The notes under the pieces are model-generated. The model was not told the origin of the DNA and made no database searches. It saw nothing but the letters and a program-made list of their open reading frames with translations. 64,000 bases of DNA from Dyadobacter sp. CY347 (GTDB taxonomy: Bacteria > Bacteroidota > Bacteroidia > Cytophagales > Spirosomataceae), in assembly GCF_021502655.1 (NCBI RefSeq), contig NZ_JAKFFT010000007.1:1-64000 (forward strand), in the 5' to 3' direction. The position numbers were made by a program, and so were the translations under genes. Below are positions 10,361 through 19,769 of this stretch, one piece after another. How positions within the stretch are numbered: the first letter of the stretch is position 1; each line of letters begins with the position of its first letter.

Positions 10361-12808
10361 TTACGGTTTTTGAAGCTTCACACTGGATGTCATACGCGGA
10401 TGCTTTTGGGATGGTTCGAGCAGGTAAATGAGCTCATTAAGCTCACCATTTTCCCATTTTTTTAACAAATTCAAATAATAAGGACTCCCCGGATTCCCCG
10501 ACTGCCCGCCGGGATATATGCCATAAGCCCTTGGAACCGGCCCGAGTTCCACAACCATGCGCCAGGAAGGCCCGTTGCGCTTGGTAATGGCATTGACAAT
10601 GCTCCGGCCACCGCCTACTTTCAATGCTGGCGCATTGAATGGTTTAAGGCTTCTGCTCAAATGCCTGATTTCCGTCCCTTTCACCTTCGCCCATTGCCAC
10701 GATTGGCTCATAGGTCCGTGGCGGGTGGTTAATGTGTCGAGCGCGGCTTTGAAGCTGGCTGCGGTAACGTCGGTCAATGTTTCCTTTTCAGGCGTGGTAA
10801 TGTTATCGAACCATTTTTTATCAGGTTCATTGATAATCATATATAATGTTCGGTCGCGTGTGGGATATTCCAGGTTTTCGCCAAATTCGTCGTTCCATAT
10901 CTTCGCCTGCAAGAGTGGCATCCATTCCTCAAAAATAGACGTTGCAACCGATTCCGGCGTGTTTTGGTAATTCCAGTTAGCCAATGTGATCGCTGCTGCC
11001 TTTTGAGCTGGTGTCAATGTTACAGATTTCAATGTCTGCAATAATTTAGGTAAAATGTTTCTTGCCAAAACACTGAAATTGTCGTTTTGCAACATTCTCA
11101 AACTATCTGCATTGGCATTTGTCATCGCTTTCAGGCGCTCATTAATGCGCACGCCGCGTTCCGTAGGTGCGAAGACCCAATTGATAAAATATGGATAGGA
11201 AGGATCTGTGGACGATTGATTTGCGCTGCTTACGAAGCCTCTTTTCGGATTTTTCACATAAGGGTTCTGCTCCGCCGGGATCCAGCCCTGCCAGTCATCG
11301 CCTGGATTGGAGCCGTCCAGGACAAATTTGCCCTGTTCTTTATATTTCAAAGGCAGCTTTCCGTTGACTGTCAGTGCAATGTTCTTGCTGTTATCGGCAA
11401 ACACGAAATTCTGTGCAGGCCCAACATAATAGGTCAGCGCCTTCCGGTAATCGTCGTAGTTTTTGGCTTTATTCAGCTCATAGAATGTCAGGAAGCTGTT
11501 TCCAGCCTCATGTCCGATCCATTTTACTGCGAGTTCAGGATATTTTCCGGACCTGTTGTCCGTCTCCGTAACCGGCCCGTGATGCGTGTAAATGACTTCT
11601 TCTTTAAGTGGTTCTTTTTGTCCTTTTATGAGGATGGATTCAATGCGCTTTTTTGTGGGTTTCCACTGATTATCATGCCAGTATTGTGTCCGTGAATCGT
11701 CTTTGTATTTTATTTTATATAAATCAAAAACGTCGGCATCCGTATTGGTAACGCCCCAGGCTACATGCTGGTTAAAACCAATAATGACACTCGGAATGCC
11801 CGGAAGCGACACGCCATATACATTCATGGAAGGAGAATGCAGCTGCACCTGATACCAGATAGAGGGCAATGTCAGTTCAAGGTGCGGATCATTGGCGAGG
11901 ATAGGATAGCCCGTAATCGATTTCTCAGCGCTTACGGCCCAGTTATTACTGCCGATTCCTTCCTGTTTCGCTTCCCGTTGCGTTAATGCACCAGGGATTT
12001 TCTTGAATTGGGCAATACTATCGCCGTTGGGAAGAGTATTAGGTTTCCCGGGAGTAGGGAGCGGCTCAAAATCCCACGCAGTTCCCGCAGGGATTACAGG
12101 GCTTTCCTGGAACATGGGATAATCGGGAAAAAGGTCATTGACCACTTTCTCTCCGTATTTTTTGAGGACATTGCTCATATTGAGCTCATTGGAACGCCCG
12201 GCCAATGTTAATGTCATCTGTTCCAGCATATACATGGTGTTGATCGGCTTCCATGCTTCTGGCTTATAGCCCAGCAATTTGAACTCAATAGGATAATCTT
12301 TCGGCGCAAGCTGATCAATGTAGGCATTCACGCCCGCCGTGTAACCGAGCAATGCTTCCTTTGAATGCGGGTCTTTCATGGCTACCTTTATGTTGGCTTC
12401 GGCACCATAACCCATTCCCAGCCGACGGCTCTGCTGGTCCAGTTGCAAGGTTGCTTTCCCGAGCACTTCGGAAAGCCGGCCTGAGGCAGCGCGGATTTGC
12501 AAGTCCATTTGCCAGAGCCGGTCCTTGGCCGTTACAAAACCCTGGGCGTAGAAAAGGTCAAAATTATTTTTCGCAAAAATGTGCGCTACGCCGGAGTCGT
12601 CGTAGCGGATCGTCACCTCATCTTTCAGTCCGCTGAGTTTGAGGATTGTTTCTCCTTCTTTTGCAATAACCTGATCGCCATTTTGCCCAAATCCTGTAAA
12701 AGGACTCAGAAAAGGCCCTAATGCCGGAGCCGGGCTGAGCGGCTTGTTGAGGAAATAAACAAGGCAAATTGTCGCAGCGAGTGAAACAAAAGCTTTCAGA
12801 TACTTCAT
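10361..12808 (-). CDS. Penicillin acylase family amidohydrolase (Ntn hydrolase)
   Basis: 815 residues. The N-terminus is a membrane or signal segment (about 7-22). The family hydrolyses amide bonds of acylated substrates such as penicillins, acyl-homoserine lactones or N-acyl amino acids, after self-cleavage of the precursor. The cleavage and nucleophile motif GIGSNNWAVS is visible, with Ser287 expected to become the N-terminal nucleophile. The A-chain motif YAQGFVTAKDRLWQMD near residue 88 and NPGDDWQGWIP further on also fit. It lies 42 bp downstream of cutC. The natural substrate cannot be told from sequence; a periplasmic location is likely. Confidence 0.92.
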   Translation of the reverse strand: MKYLKAFVSLAATICLVYFLNKPLSPAPALGPFLSPFTGFGQNGDQVIAKEGETILKLSGLKDEVTIRYDDSGVAHIFAKNNFDLFYAQGFVTAKDRLWQMDLQIRAASGRLSEVLGKATLQLDQQSRRLGMGYGAEANIKVAMKDPHSKEALLGYTAGVNAYIDQLAPKDYPIEFKLLGYKPEAWKPINTMYMLEQMTLTLAGRSNELNMSNVLKKYGEKVVNDLFPDYPMFQESPVIPAGTAWDFEPLPTPGKPNTLPNGDSIAQFKKIPGALTQREAKQEGIGSNNWAVSAEKSITGYPILANDPHLELTLPSIWYQVQLHSPSMNVYGVSLPGIPSVIIGFNQHVAWGVTNTDADVFDLYKIKYKDDSRTQYWHDNQWKPTKKRIESILIKGQKEPLKEEVIYTHHGPVTETDNRSGKYPELAVKWIGHEAGNSFLTFYELNKAKNYDDYRKALTYYVGPAQNFVFADNSKNIALTVNGKLPLKYKEQGKFVLDGSNPGDDWQGWIPAEQNPYVKNPKRGFVSSANQSSTDPSYPYFINWVFAPTERGVRINERLKAMTNANADSLRMLQNDNFSVLARNILPKLLQTLKSVTLTPAQKAAAITLANWNYQNTPESVATSIFEEWMPLLQAKIWNDEFGENLEYPTRDRTLYMIINEPDKKWFDNITTPEKETLTDVTAASFKAALDTLTTRHGPMSQSWQWAKVKGTEIRHLSRSLKPFNAPALKVGGGRSIVNAITKRNGPSWRMVVELGPVPRAYGIYPGGQSGNPGSPYYLNLLKKWENGELNELIYLLEPSQKHPRMTSSVKLQKP

Positions 12809-12850
12809 AGAGGGAGAATTGGGTGGCGCAATTTTAAAAGCCGCGCGTCA

Positions 12851-13579
12851 TCAGGAAACTACTTGCACAATGGCTTCAACCAGAGCCAGATCCGCATACA
12901 TCACCGAATGTTCGTCGGGAATGCCACCTGCCATGGAGATGTCTGCAGGGAAATATTTTTGTCTGCCCGGGCGGAATGCTTTGGCTGTCAGATGCAGCGA
13001 ATGCACGCCAGCTGCTGCCAATTGGGCTGCATTATTGTGATTGACGCCTGCCCCGGCCATAATTTCAATGGAATCACCCGCTTCTTTTGCAAGTTGTTCC
13101 AGCAGAGCAATGCCTTCTACTGCATTTGGTTTTTGTCCGGAAGTTAAAATGCGCTCGGCGCCCGTTTCAATCACTGCTTTTAGTGCTTTGATAGGATCCG
13201 GTGTGAGGTCAAATGCGCGGTGGAAAGTCACTTTCATGGGTTTGGCATGCTCTACGAGTGACTTCGTACGTGCAACATCCACCTGACCATCGCTCGTTAA
13301 AATGCCTAATACCACGCCATTTGCACCTAATTTCTTAGCGAGGTCAATGTCTTTCCTCATAATCTCTTCCTCGAAAATATCATAGACGAAATCGCCGCCC
13401 CGGGGCCGGATCATGACAAAAATATCTATATCAATATGCTGTCTTACCAATTCTATTAAACCTGCGCTCGGCGTCGTCCCGCCTTCGCCCAGTCCGCCAC
13501 ACAATTCAATCCTCCCTGCGCCGCCAGCCTGTGCATTAATACAAGATTCTAACGAATAAGCGCAAACTTCAATGGTCAT
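12851..13579 (-). CDS. cutC: CutC-family protein (copper homeostasis family)
   Basis: 242 residues, the full length of the family. It begins TIEVCAYSLESCINAQAGGA and contains RIELCGGLGEGGTTPSAGL, FVMIRPRGGDFVY and TFHRAFDLTPDP, all CutC signatures of a TIM-barrel fold. The family was named from copper sensitivity in E. coli; its true biochemical role is uncertain. It is the first gene of a probable three-gene transcript with the acylase and a small membrane protein. Confidence 0.93.
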   Translation of the reverse strand: MTIEVCAYSLESCINAQAGGAGRIELCGGLGEGGTTPSAGLIELVRQHIDIDIFVMIRPRGGDFVYDIFEEEIMRKDIDLAKKLGANGVVLGILTSDGQVDVARTKSLVEHAKPMKVTFHRAFDLTPDPIKALKAVIETGAERILTSGQKPNAVEGIALLEQLAKEAGDSIEIMAGAGVNHNNAAQLAAAGVHSLHLTAKAFRPGRQKYFPADISMAGGIPDEHSVMYADLALVEAIVQVVS

Positions 13580-13710
13580 ATGATTGCTTTTATAATGATT
13601 GGGAAAATTACAAAAAGGTTTTCAGGATTGAAGAGGCAAGACTTGCGTTACCCATTAATATTACCATATTTGTATAGTTGTTACCAATTTGGGAATTTAA
13701 TAGTGTGCCG

Positions 13711-14007
13711 GTGAGAATTATTACAAAAGGAACATTAAGAGCGTTTTGGGAAAAGTATCCGGATGCGGAACAAGAACTTAAATATTGGCACGATAAGATC
13801 AGAAACGCAAACTATTCTTCACCAAATGAGGTGATTGCAGAAAATCCGAAAAGCGATACGGTAGGAAATAACAGAGTCGTTTTTAATATCTGCCATAACA
13901 AATACAGGCTGATCGTGCTGTTCAGATATAACCTGCAATGGGCTTTCATTCGCTTCCTTGGAACACACAAAGAGTACGACCAAATTAAAGACATTAAAAA
14001 TATTTGA
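13711..14007 (+). CDS. higB: HigB-type toxin (RelE/ParE superfamily)
   Basis: 98 residues from GTG at 13711. This start gives the usual HigB opening VRIITKGTLRAFWEKYPDAE; the frame also extends upstream to a TTG at 13678, which I think is not used. HigB toxins are ribosome-dependent mRNA interferases. GNNRVVFNI and KYRLIVLFRYN and the closing IRFLGTHKEYD are family signatures. The antitoxin gene starts 5 bp after its stop, in the toxin-first order typical of higBA. Confidence 0.9.
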   Translation: MRIITKGTLRAFWEKYPDAEQELKYWHDKIRNANYSSPNEVIAENPKSDTVGNNRVVFNICHNKYRLIVLFRYNLQWAFIRFLGTHKEYDQIKDIKNI

Positions 14008-14012
14008 CGTTC

Positions 14013-14390
14013 ATGAAAACGATACAACAAATTAAGTCTGAGCTGAAACCGATTCATTCGGATGAGGATTACAGGGCTTATCTCAAACTCATTGATTCAT
14101 TGGTGGACTGCACGGAAAACAGCCCTGAGGAAGAACTGCTTGAATTGATCTCTATAATAGTTGAGGATTATGAATCGGTGCATTTTGCTATCGAGCCGCC
14201 AGACCCTGTGGAGGCGATCAAGCTTAAAATGGAGGAGAATGGATTGAAGAAAAAAGATCTGGTAGACTATTTCGGAAGCGCCAGTCGCGTATCAGAAGTG
14301 CTAAACAGGAAACGGCCGCTCACGCTTGAAATGATCAGAAGGATACACAAAGGTTTAGGCATATCTGCTGCGACTTTATTGGCTTCTTGA
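14013..14390 (+). CDS. higA: HigA-type antitoxin with XRE helix-turn-helix
   Basis: 125 residues from ATG at 14013 (an in-frame TTG at 14004 overlaps the toxin stop and is less likely). The N-terminal part is acidic and helical. The C-terminal half (about 70-125) is an XRE-type HTH: KKKDLVDYFGSASRVSEVLN then LTLEMIRRIHKGLGIS. It should neutralise HigB and repress the shared promoter. No exact TAnnTTTG box is seen before higB. Confidence 0.9.
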   Translation: MKTIQQIKSELKPIHSDEDYRAYLKLIDSLVDCTENSPEEELLELISIIVEDYESVHFAIEPPDPVEAIKLKMEENGLKKKDLVDYFGSASRVSEVLNRKRPLTLEMIRRIHKGLGISAATLLAS

Positions 14391-14505
14391 ATATTGTAAC
14401 TGGCTGGTAAATAGTGCATTAATATTTGTGGGAAAATTAAATTTTGAGGGAAGCAATTATTTTTGTTTTTTTTCGCTTTAAGCTTTTAAAAGATGTCAAA
14501 TTTTT

Positions 14506-14513
14506 TACTTTTG
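14506..14513 (+). promoter_or_regulatory. -7 promoter element of the DUF2795 gene
   Basis: TACTTTTG is a perfect Bacteroidota -7 box, 36 bp before the ATG at 14550. No clear -33 TTTG is found at the usual distance. Confidence 0.5.
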
Positions 14514-14549
14514 CAGAAAAGTAAGTAACTATTAATAGGCGAAAATATT

Positions 14550-14771
14550 ATGTACTGGACTCTCGAACTCGCGTCATATCTTGAAGATGCTCCCTGGCCA
14601 GCTACCAAAGACGAGCTAATTGACTTTGCAATCAGAACAGGCGCTCCGTTAGAAGTAGTTGAAAACCTACAGGAGCTTGAAGATGACGGTCAGCCTTATG
14701 AAAGCATTGAAGAAATTTGGCCTGATTACCCCACCAAAGACGATTTCTTTTTCAACGAAGATGAATACTAG
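14550..14771 (+). CDS. DUF2795-type small acidic protein
   Basis: 73 residues and highly acidic (LEDAPWPATKDELIDFAIRT, then EEIWPDYPTKDDFFFNEDEY). It matches the DUF2795 family, short proteins common in Bacteroidota with no known function. It stands alone with its own promoter and terminator, which suggests a well-expressed monocistronic unit. Confidence 0.85.
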   Translation: MYWTLELASYLEDAPWPATKDELIDFAIRTGAPLEVVENLQELEDDGQPYESIEEIWPDYPTKDDFFFNEDEY

Positions 14772-14780
14772 ATAAAGGAG

Positions 14781-14808
14781 ACGGCACCTCACCAGTGCCG
14801 TTTTTTTT
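14781..14808 (+). terminator. Rho-independent terminator after the DUF2795 gene
   Basis: ACGGCAC (14781-14787) pairs with GTGCCGT (14795-14801) across a 7-nt loop and runs into eight T. It starts 9 bp after the stop codon. Confidence 0.9.
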
Positions 14809-14960
14809 ATGATCATGCCCGAAACTTTTACAGAATCCGCCGTTCATTATTTTTTTAATCTGACAAAAGGAATGTAAATTGTTAGCGTTATCAAGTAGAA
14901 AGACGAGGAAGTTACCCAAAGTGATTTTGTCATAATTCAGATATCTATCCATTCCAACCG

Positions 14961-15614
14961 ATGGAGCTTCGATTGTTGAAAGAGTTGGTTAAGAAAGGGG
15001 AGGGTGAACATGTGGAATTCAAATTGAAATCCAATCACCCGGAAAAGATTGTCCGTGAGGTTGTCGCATTTGCCAACTCCGGTGGTGGAAAACTCTTCGT
15101 CGGGGTGGGAGACGACAAAACGATTAAAGGCCTTAAAGATGCGGAGGAAGATGAGTACTCGCTTACTAAGGCCATCGACAAGTACATTTATCCCAAAATC
15201 AGCTACAAAAAAGAAAGGATCCCGGTAAGTCCGGACCGCGATGTGTTGGTGTTAACTATTCCCAGGAGCATCGATAAGCCGCATTATGTGGTGGACAACA
15301 CTGGAAACCGGCAGGCTTATATCCGTGTGGAGGACAAATCAATCCAGGCGAGCAGGGAAATGAAGGAAATCATGCGCAGGGGAAGAGGCGAGCGCGATAT
15401 CCGTTTTCAATATGGTGATAAGGAGGAGAAGCTGATGAAGCTTTTGGACGAAAAAGAGTCAGTTACTGTTGATCTTTTCGCAACATTCGCCGGCATTCCC
15501 CGCAAAATTGCTTCTAATACACTGGTTGTTATGGTGCTGGCGAGAATTTTGGAAGTGCATCCGCACGAAATGCTCGATAAGTTTACCATGTCAATGTCTT
15601 ACCAATCCAATTAG
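14961..15614 (+). CDS. AlbA_2/Schlafen-type putative DNA-binding protein
   Basis: 217 residues. The N-terminal two-thirds match the AlbA_2 domain: GEGEHVEFKLKSNHPEKIVR, then VVAFANSGGGKLFVGVGDD and later RQAYIRVEDKSIQAS. The last 70 residues look like a winged-helix segment (EEKLMKLLDEKESVTVDLFA). The domain is found in regulators and in stress or defence-related proteins, but no specific role can be given. The 190-bp region before it holds only the terminator of the preceding gene. Confidence 0.8.
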   Translation: MELRLLKELVKKGEGEHVEFKLKSNHPEKIVREVVAFANSGGGKLFVGVGDDKTIKGLKDAEEDEYSLTKAIDKYIYPKISYKKERIPVSPDRDVLVLTIPRSIDKPHYVVDNTGNRQAYIRVEDKSIQASREMKEIMRRGRGERDIRFQYGDKEEKLMKLLDEKESVTVDLFATFAGIPRKIASNTLVVMVLARILEVHPHEMLDKFTMSMSYQSN

Positions 15615-15629
15615 ATTCTAAATCATAAA

Positions 15630-15681
15630 AATTCCCGGCTCTGCGTGTTTTATCAAAAACAAACCCGCTAAGCCGGGAATT
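15630..15681. repeat. Perfect 11-bp inverted repeat with long loop between convergent genes
   Basis: AATTCCCGGCT (15630-15640) and AGCCGGGAATT (15671-15681) are perfect inverted copies separated by 30 nt. The loop has its own small hairpin (GTTTT-ATCA-AAAAC). It lies between the convergent stops at 15614 and 15692, so it may end transcription from either side, but there is no T tract. Confidence 0.5.
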
Positions 15682-15691
15682 ACTATGTCAA

Positions 15692-16045
15692 TTAGAATGG
15701 AAGATCGTCGGATTCGTCTTCGCTGAATGTTGTAACCGGTGGCAATGGCTGGCCTCCTGAGTTTGAACCCGGATTGCCGCTTCCTGCTTTGTCTATTTTC
15801 CATGCTTTCACCTCTGTATACCAGCGGGAATTGTATTCGCGGCTTTCCACGTCGATGGATGCAGTCACCTGATCATTAATCTGCAAATTTGACTGATCAA
15901 TTTTATCACCCCAAAGCGCTATACAAACCTTTTTTGGATATTGAGAAGGGATTTCAAGAATAAATTCTTGCTTACGCCAAGCTCCGTTCTTTCCCTGGCC
16001 TGTTACTTCGGGAAGCAAAGCGATGACCGTTCCTGTTAATTCCAT
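15692..16045 (-). CDS. DUF3127-type SSB-like OB-fold protein
   Basis: 117 residues, starting MELTGTVIALLPEVTGQGKN and matching DUF3127 of Bacteroidota. The strand pattern (KQEFILEIP, KVCIALWGDK, VTASIDVESREY) resembles a small OB fold. The C-terminal tail is disordered and ends SEDESDDLPF, very like the acidic DDIPF tip by which SSB recruits repair proteins. A nucleic-acid-binding role is an inference. Confidence 0.8.
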   Translation of the reverse strand: MELTGTVIALLPEVTGQGKNGAWRKQEFILEIPSQYPKKVCIALWGDKIDQSNLQINDQVTASIDVESREYNSRWYTEVKAWKIDKAGSGNPGSNSGGQPLPPVTTFSEDESDDLPF

Positions 16046-16120
16046 TACAATTATATTTTAGTGCCTGAAAAAAATGTGATGTCAAAAGTAACGTTTTTGA
16101 ACCTTGATTGCAAAGCCATT

Positions 16121-17266
16121 TCAAACGTGCCCGATGGCTTGTTCCAGATCGGCGATGAGGTCTTCCACGTCTTCAATTCCTACGCTCAGGCGTATTAATG
16201 TCTCTTTCAAGCCTGTTTTGAGCCTTTCTTCTTTTGGAATGCTTGCGTGCGTCATGCTTGCGGGATGTGTGCAAAGCGATTCCACGCCGCCTAATGATTC
16301 GCCGAGGGAAAAAACTTCCAGATTTTCCATGACGCGCACGGCTTCTTCGTACACATCGCCTTTTAATTCAAATGATAACATGCCGCCATAACCGCGCATT
16401 TGCTTCCCTGCCAGCTCGTGCGATGGGTGTGAAGGCAGGCCTGGATAATAAACCTTGCCCACTTTCGGATGTGCTTCGAGCCACTTGGCCACTTCCAAAG
16501 CGTTCTCACAATGTCTTTGCATGCGGATATGCAATGTTTTTATTCCCCTCAAAACCAAAAAACAATCCTGCGGACCCGGAACCGCGCCGCTTGCATTTTG
16601 AATGAATGCCAATTGTTTGGCCAATTCGTCATCGTTCGTTACGAGCGCGCCCATGACGGTGTCTGAATGTCCGCCCAAATATTTTGTAACCGAATGCATG
16701 ACCATGTCGGCGTCCATATCCAACGGATTTTGGAGATATGGCGATGCAAATGTGTTATCGACAACGCTTTGGATTTCTCTTTCCCTGCATAGGCTTGTAA
16801 TCGCTTGAATGTCAACGATTTTAAGCAGCGGATTGGTGGGCGTTTCGATCCATATCATTTTTGTTTTTTCTGAGATGGCAGCTTTCACATTGGCCACATT
16901 ACTCATATCCACGAATTTGAAAACCATTCCAAACGGCTCGAAGATCCGCTTCATAATGCGATATGTTCCTCCGTAAATGTCGTTGGTCGCGATGATCTCG
17001 TCGCCGGGCTTGTAAAGTTTCAGCACCGCGTCGGTGGCGGCGAGTCCGGAGGCGTAGCAGATTCCGTGTTTGCCGTTTTCTAATGCTGCCAATGCTTTTT
17101 GCAGGGCGGTTCGCGTGGGATTATGCGTTCTCGAATATTCGTAGCCTTTGTGCTTGCCCGGGCTTTCCTGCACGTAGGTGGACGTTTGGTAAATGGGCGT
17201 CATAATGGCGCCGGTGGTCGGGTCCGGCTCCACGCCGGCATGTATGGCTTTTGTTGCGAATTTCAT
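16121..17266 (-). CDS. Cystathionine gamma-synthase/lyase family PLP enzyme
   Basis: 381 residues from ATG at 17266 (MKFATKAIHAGVEPDPTTGA). The open frame continues upstream to 17383, but those 39 residues are not family-like and would overlap the divergent gene. The family makes or cleaves cystathionine or cleaves methionine/homocysteine-type substrates. Visible signatures are GYEYSRTHNPTR, YASGLAATDAVL, the ETPTNPLLK motif and the PLP lysine Lys195 in SVTKYLGGHSD. Synthase, gamma-lyase and related activities cannot be separated by eye. Confidence 0.9.
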   Translation of the reverse strand: MKFATKAIHAGVEPDPTTGAIMTPIYQTSTYVQESPGKHKGYEYSRTHNPTRTALQKALAALENGKHGICYASGLAATDAVLKLYKPGDEIIATNDIYGGTYRIMKRIFEPFGMVFKFVDMSNVANVKAAISEKTKMIWIETPTNPLLKIVDIQAITSLCREREIQSVVDNTFASPYLQNPLDMDADMVMHSVTKYLGGHSDTVMGALVTNDDELAKQLAFIQNASGAVPGPQDCFLVLRGIKTLHIRMQRHCENALEVAKWLEAHPKVGKVYYPGLPSHPSHELAGKQMRGYGGMLSFELKGDVYEEAVRVMENLEVFSLGESLGGVESLCTHPASMTHASIPKEERLKTGLKETLIRLSVGIEDVEDLIADLEQAIGHV

Positions 17267-17352
17267 ATTGATCAAGATTAGGAAAAACCTTTTAACCAAA
17301 CAAGTGGTTATCGTTATACGCGGAACGTAGTAAAATTTTAAACGGAAGAACA

Positions 17353-18036
17353 TTGGAGACGTCCTCCCCCAAAAAATTGTCATTACCAGTCATTGTAAGC
17401 ATATTACTGACTGTCGTTCCGCTTGTTACGACCTCCATAGCAACAGCCTGGGCGATCAGCAACGAAGTTTTGTTACGCAACTGGCCATTTGAATACTGGG
17501 TGATTGCCACGCTGATATTAACATTGGCCTCCTCTGTTGCCCTCACACCGCCCACATTTCTAGCCTTGGTTTACGGATATTTCTTGGGCTGGACTGCATT
17601 ACCATTGCTTTTTGGACTGAATTTGGGCGCTATTGCCATCATCTATGCATCCGCCAATTTCCTGCATGCTTCTTCGATCCGCAGCTATCTTGTTCAGGTT
17701 TACCCGCAAGTAAATTCGCTGCTCCGCAGATTTTATCAAAACGAATTGCGGCTCATATTTTTTGCTAAACTTTCCCCCGTTTTGCCTTTCGCCATCACCA
17801 ATCTATTCTTCGCGATGGCCGGCGCGCGGTTCAAGCAAGTGCTGGCTGGCGGGACGCTCGGAATGATCCCGCGTACGGTTTTAGCCGTTTGGGCAGGGCG
17901 TGAAGCGCGTGACATTCGTTATCTTCTGGAACATCCCAATGAAGGTTTAGCCACTAAAATCATTTTGATCCTGCTTATCGTCGTTTCCACAATCGGCATT
18001 GGATATTTTTTTAAAGACAAGAAGATAGTAGAATAA
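17353..18036 (+). CDS. TVP38/TMEM64 (VTT/DedA-like) membrane protein
   Basis: 227 residues, probable TTG start at 17353 preceded by GGAAG; no early ATG exists in frame. It has five to six membrane segments with the VTT-domain pattern: a Pro/Gly-rich loop LTPPTFLALVYGYFLGW, then RLIFFAKLSPVLPFAITNL and GTLGMIPRTVLAVWAGREA. Family members act in membrane lipid or protein transport, with no defined substrate here. The 128 bp to the next gene contain no obvious signal. Confidence 0.85.
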   Translation: METSSPKKLSLPVIVSILLTVVPLVTTSIATAWAISNEVLLRNWPFEYWVIATLILTLASSVALTPPTFLALVYGYFLGWTALPLLFGLNLGAIAIIYASANFLHASSIRSYLVQVYPQVNSLLRRFYQNELRLIFFAKLSPVLPFAITNLFFAMAGARFKQVLAGGTLGMIPRTVLAVWAGREARDIRYLLEHPNEGLATKIILILLIVVSTIGIGYFFKDKKIVE

Positions 18037-18164
18037 TCACATTGCACTTTTTAATAGCCGTCATCCTTTGGTAATATCGTACAATAAAAGGATATGAAAC
18101 CATATAAATGCAGTGGTTCGATCCTGTTTCTTTGTGGTAAAGTTATAATTGTCCGAAAAGTTTA

Positions 18165-19748
18165 ATGAAATCCTTACCATTCATCGATCTGGTTATTGTT
18201 ATTGCCTATCTGGTTGGGATGGTTGGTGTAGGCATTTATTTTTCGCGGAACAACAATAGCACAGATCAGTTTACGAAAGCCTCCGGGAAGATTCCGGGCT
18301 GGGCGATCGGGATCTCGATTTATGCCACGTTTTTGAGCAGCAACACATTCCTGGGCGTTCCCGGAAAAGCATACGGAAGCAATTGGAACTCATTTGTATT
18401 TAGTCTGTCCATGCCTTTTGCAGCCTGGGTAGCAACCAAGTTTTTTATTCCTTTTTACAGAAATACAGGAGCGGTTTCTGCTTACACGCATCTGGAAGAG
18501 CGATTTGGTCCGTGGGCACGAACCTATGCCGTGGTTTGCTTTTTGCTCACGCAACTGGCCCGAATGGGTTCTATCTTCTTCGGGATCGCATTAAGTCTGC
18601 AAGCGCTTACGGGTTATCCGATGTCTACCATTATGATCGTGGTGGGGATTTGCATTGTGCTTTATACGGTAATGGGCGGCATGGAGGCGGTGATCTGGAC
18701 GGAGGTTGTGCAGGGTGTGATCAAAACGGTGGGCGCATTTATCATTCTTTACCTGGTGATTTCGGGCATGGAAGGCGGATTTCCAAAGATCATGGAGATT
18801 GGTAAGGCTAATGATAAATTCAGCTTGGGAAGCTTCGCGCCTGATTTTACGCAAGCCTCATTTTGGGTTGTGTTGCTATATGGATTTTTCATGAACCTGA
18901 ACAATTTTGGGATGGACCAGAATTATGTTCAGCGCTATCATACGACCTCGTCGATTAAGGAAGCAGCCAGCTCGGTCTGGCTTTGCGTTTATCTTTATCT
19001 GCCGGTCTCATTGATTTTCTTTTTACTCGGCTCATGCCTTTACGCCTATTATCAAAGCAATCCTGAGCTGCTCAACATTGTGCGCATGCAGGTGGCAACG
19101 GAGCGTTTACCAAACGGTTCATCACAAGCTATTTCGCAATTGGCTTCCACATTAACCCCAGCCGATTACGGGGATAAGGTAATGCCGCACTTTATGGTGA
19201 CAAAAGTGCCTGTGGGCTTACTAGGGCTCATTATCGCTGCGATAATGTCGGCTGCCATGAGCACGATCAGCTCCGGGATGAATGCTTCGGCGACAGTTTT
19301 CTCCGTGGATATTTATCAGAAATATATCAAATCAGATCTCACGCAAAAAGAGTCATTAAGGCTGCTATACATTGCTACGACGGTTTTCGGACTCCTGGGA
19401 ATGATCACGGGCATTGCAATGATCGGTGTGAAAAGTGTGCTGGATGTGTGGTGGATGCTTTCAGGGATTTTCGCAGGTGGCATGCTTGGTCTGTTCCTTT
19501 TAGGAATTGTTTCTAGGTCAACTAAGAATACGGAAGCGCTGACTGCCACATTGATAGGCATTGTCGTGATCATCTGGATGACATTCTCTTCGCAACTGCC
19601 TGATCAATACGAATATCTGCGCAATCCTTTGCACCAGAATATGATCATGGTCGTAGGCACGCTCACTATATTTTTGACCGGTATGTTATTAACGAGGCTG
19701 AAAGGCAAACCACAGCCGGAAGAAGAAGTTTTTGCAGACAAACACTAA
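18165..19748 (+). CDS. Sodium:solute symporter (SSS/SLC5 family)
   Basis: 527 residues with about 13-14 membrane helices. It opens FIDLVIVIAYLVGMVGVGIY and contains WAIGISIYATFLSSNTFLG and AAIMSAAMSTISSGMNASAT, signatures of the LeuT-fold sodium symporters. The DHDPS-family aldolase starts 21 bp after it, so the transporter probably imports the substrate of that aldolase, such as a sialic acid or sugar acid. That assignment is inference. Confidence 0.93.
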   Translation: MKSLPFIDLVIVIAYLVGMVGVGIYFSRNNNSTDQFTKASGKIPGWAIGISIYATFLSSNTFLGVPGKAYGSNWNSFVFSLSMPFAAWVATKFFIPFYRNTGAVSAYTHLEERFGPWARTYAVVCFLLTQLARMGSIFFGIALSLQALTGYPMSTIMIVVGICIVLYTVMGGMEAVIWTEVVQGVIKTVGAFIILYLVISGMEGGFPKIMEIGKANDKFSLGSFAPDFTQASFWVVLLYGFFMNLNNFGMDQNYVQRYHTTSSIKEAASSVWLCVYLYLPVSLIFFLLGSCLYAYYQSNPELLNIVRMQVATERLPNGSSQAISQLASTLTPADYGDKVMPHFMVTKVPVGLLGLIIAAIMSAAMSTISSGMNASATVFSVDIYQKYIKSDLTQKESLRLLYIATTVFGLLGMITGIAMIGVKSVLDVWWMLSGIFAGGMLGLFLLGIVSRSTKNTEALTATLIGIVVIIWMTFSSQLPDQYEYLRNPLHQNMIMVVGTLTIFLTGMLLTRLKGKPQPEEEVFADKH

Positions 19749-19769
19749 CACAATGCATTCGACACCATT

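Noticed and set aside
16121..17383. Longer 420-residue form of the transsulfuration enzyme
   Set aside because: The extra 39 residues are unlike the family, and the start at 17266 gives the standard N-terminus.
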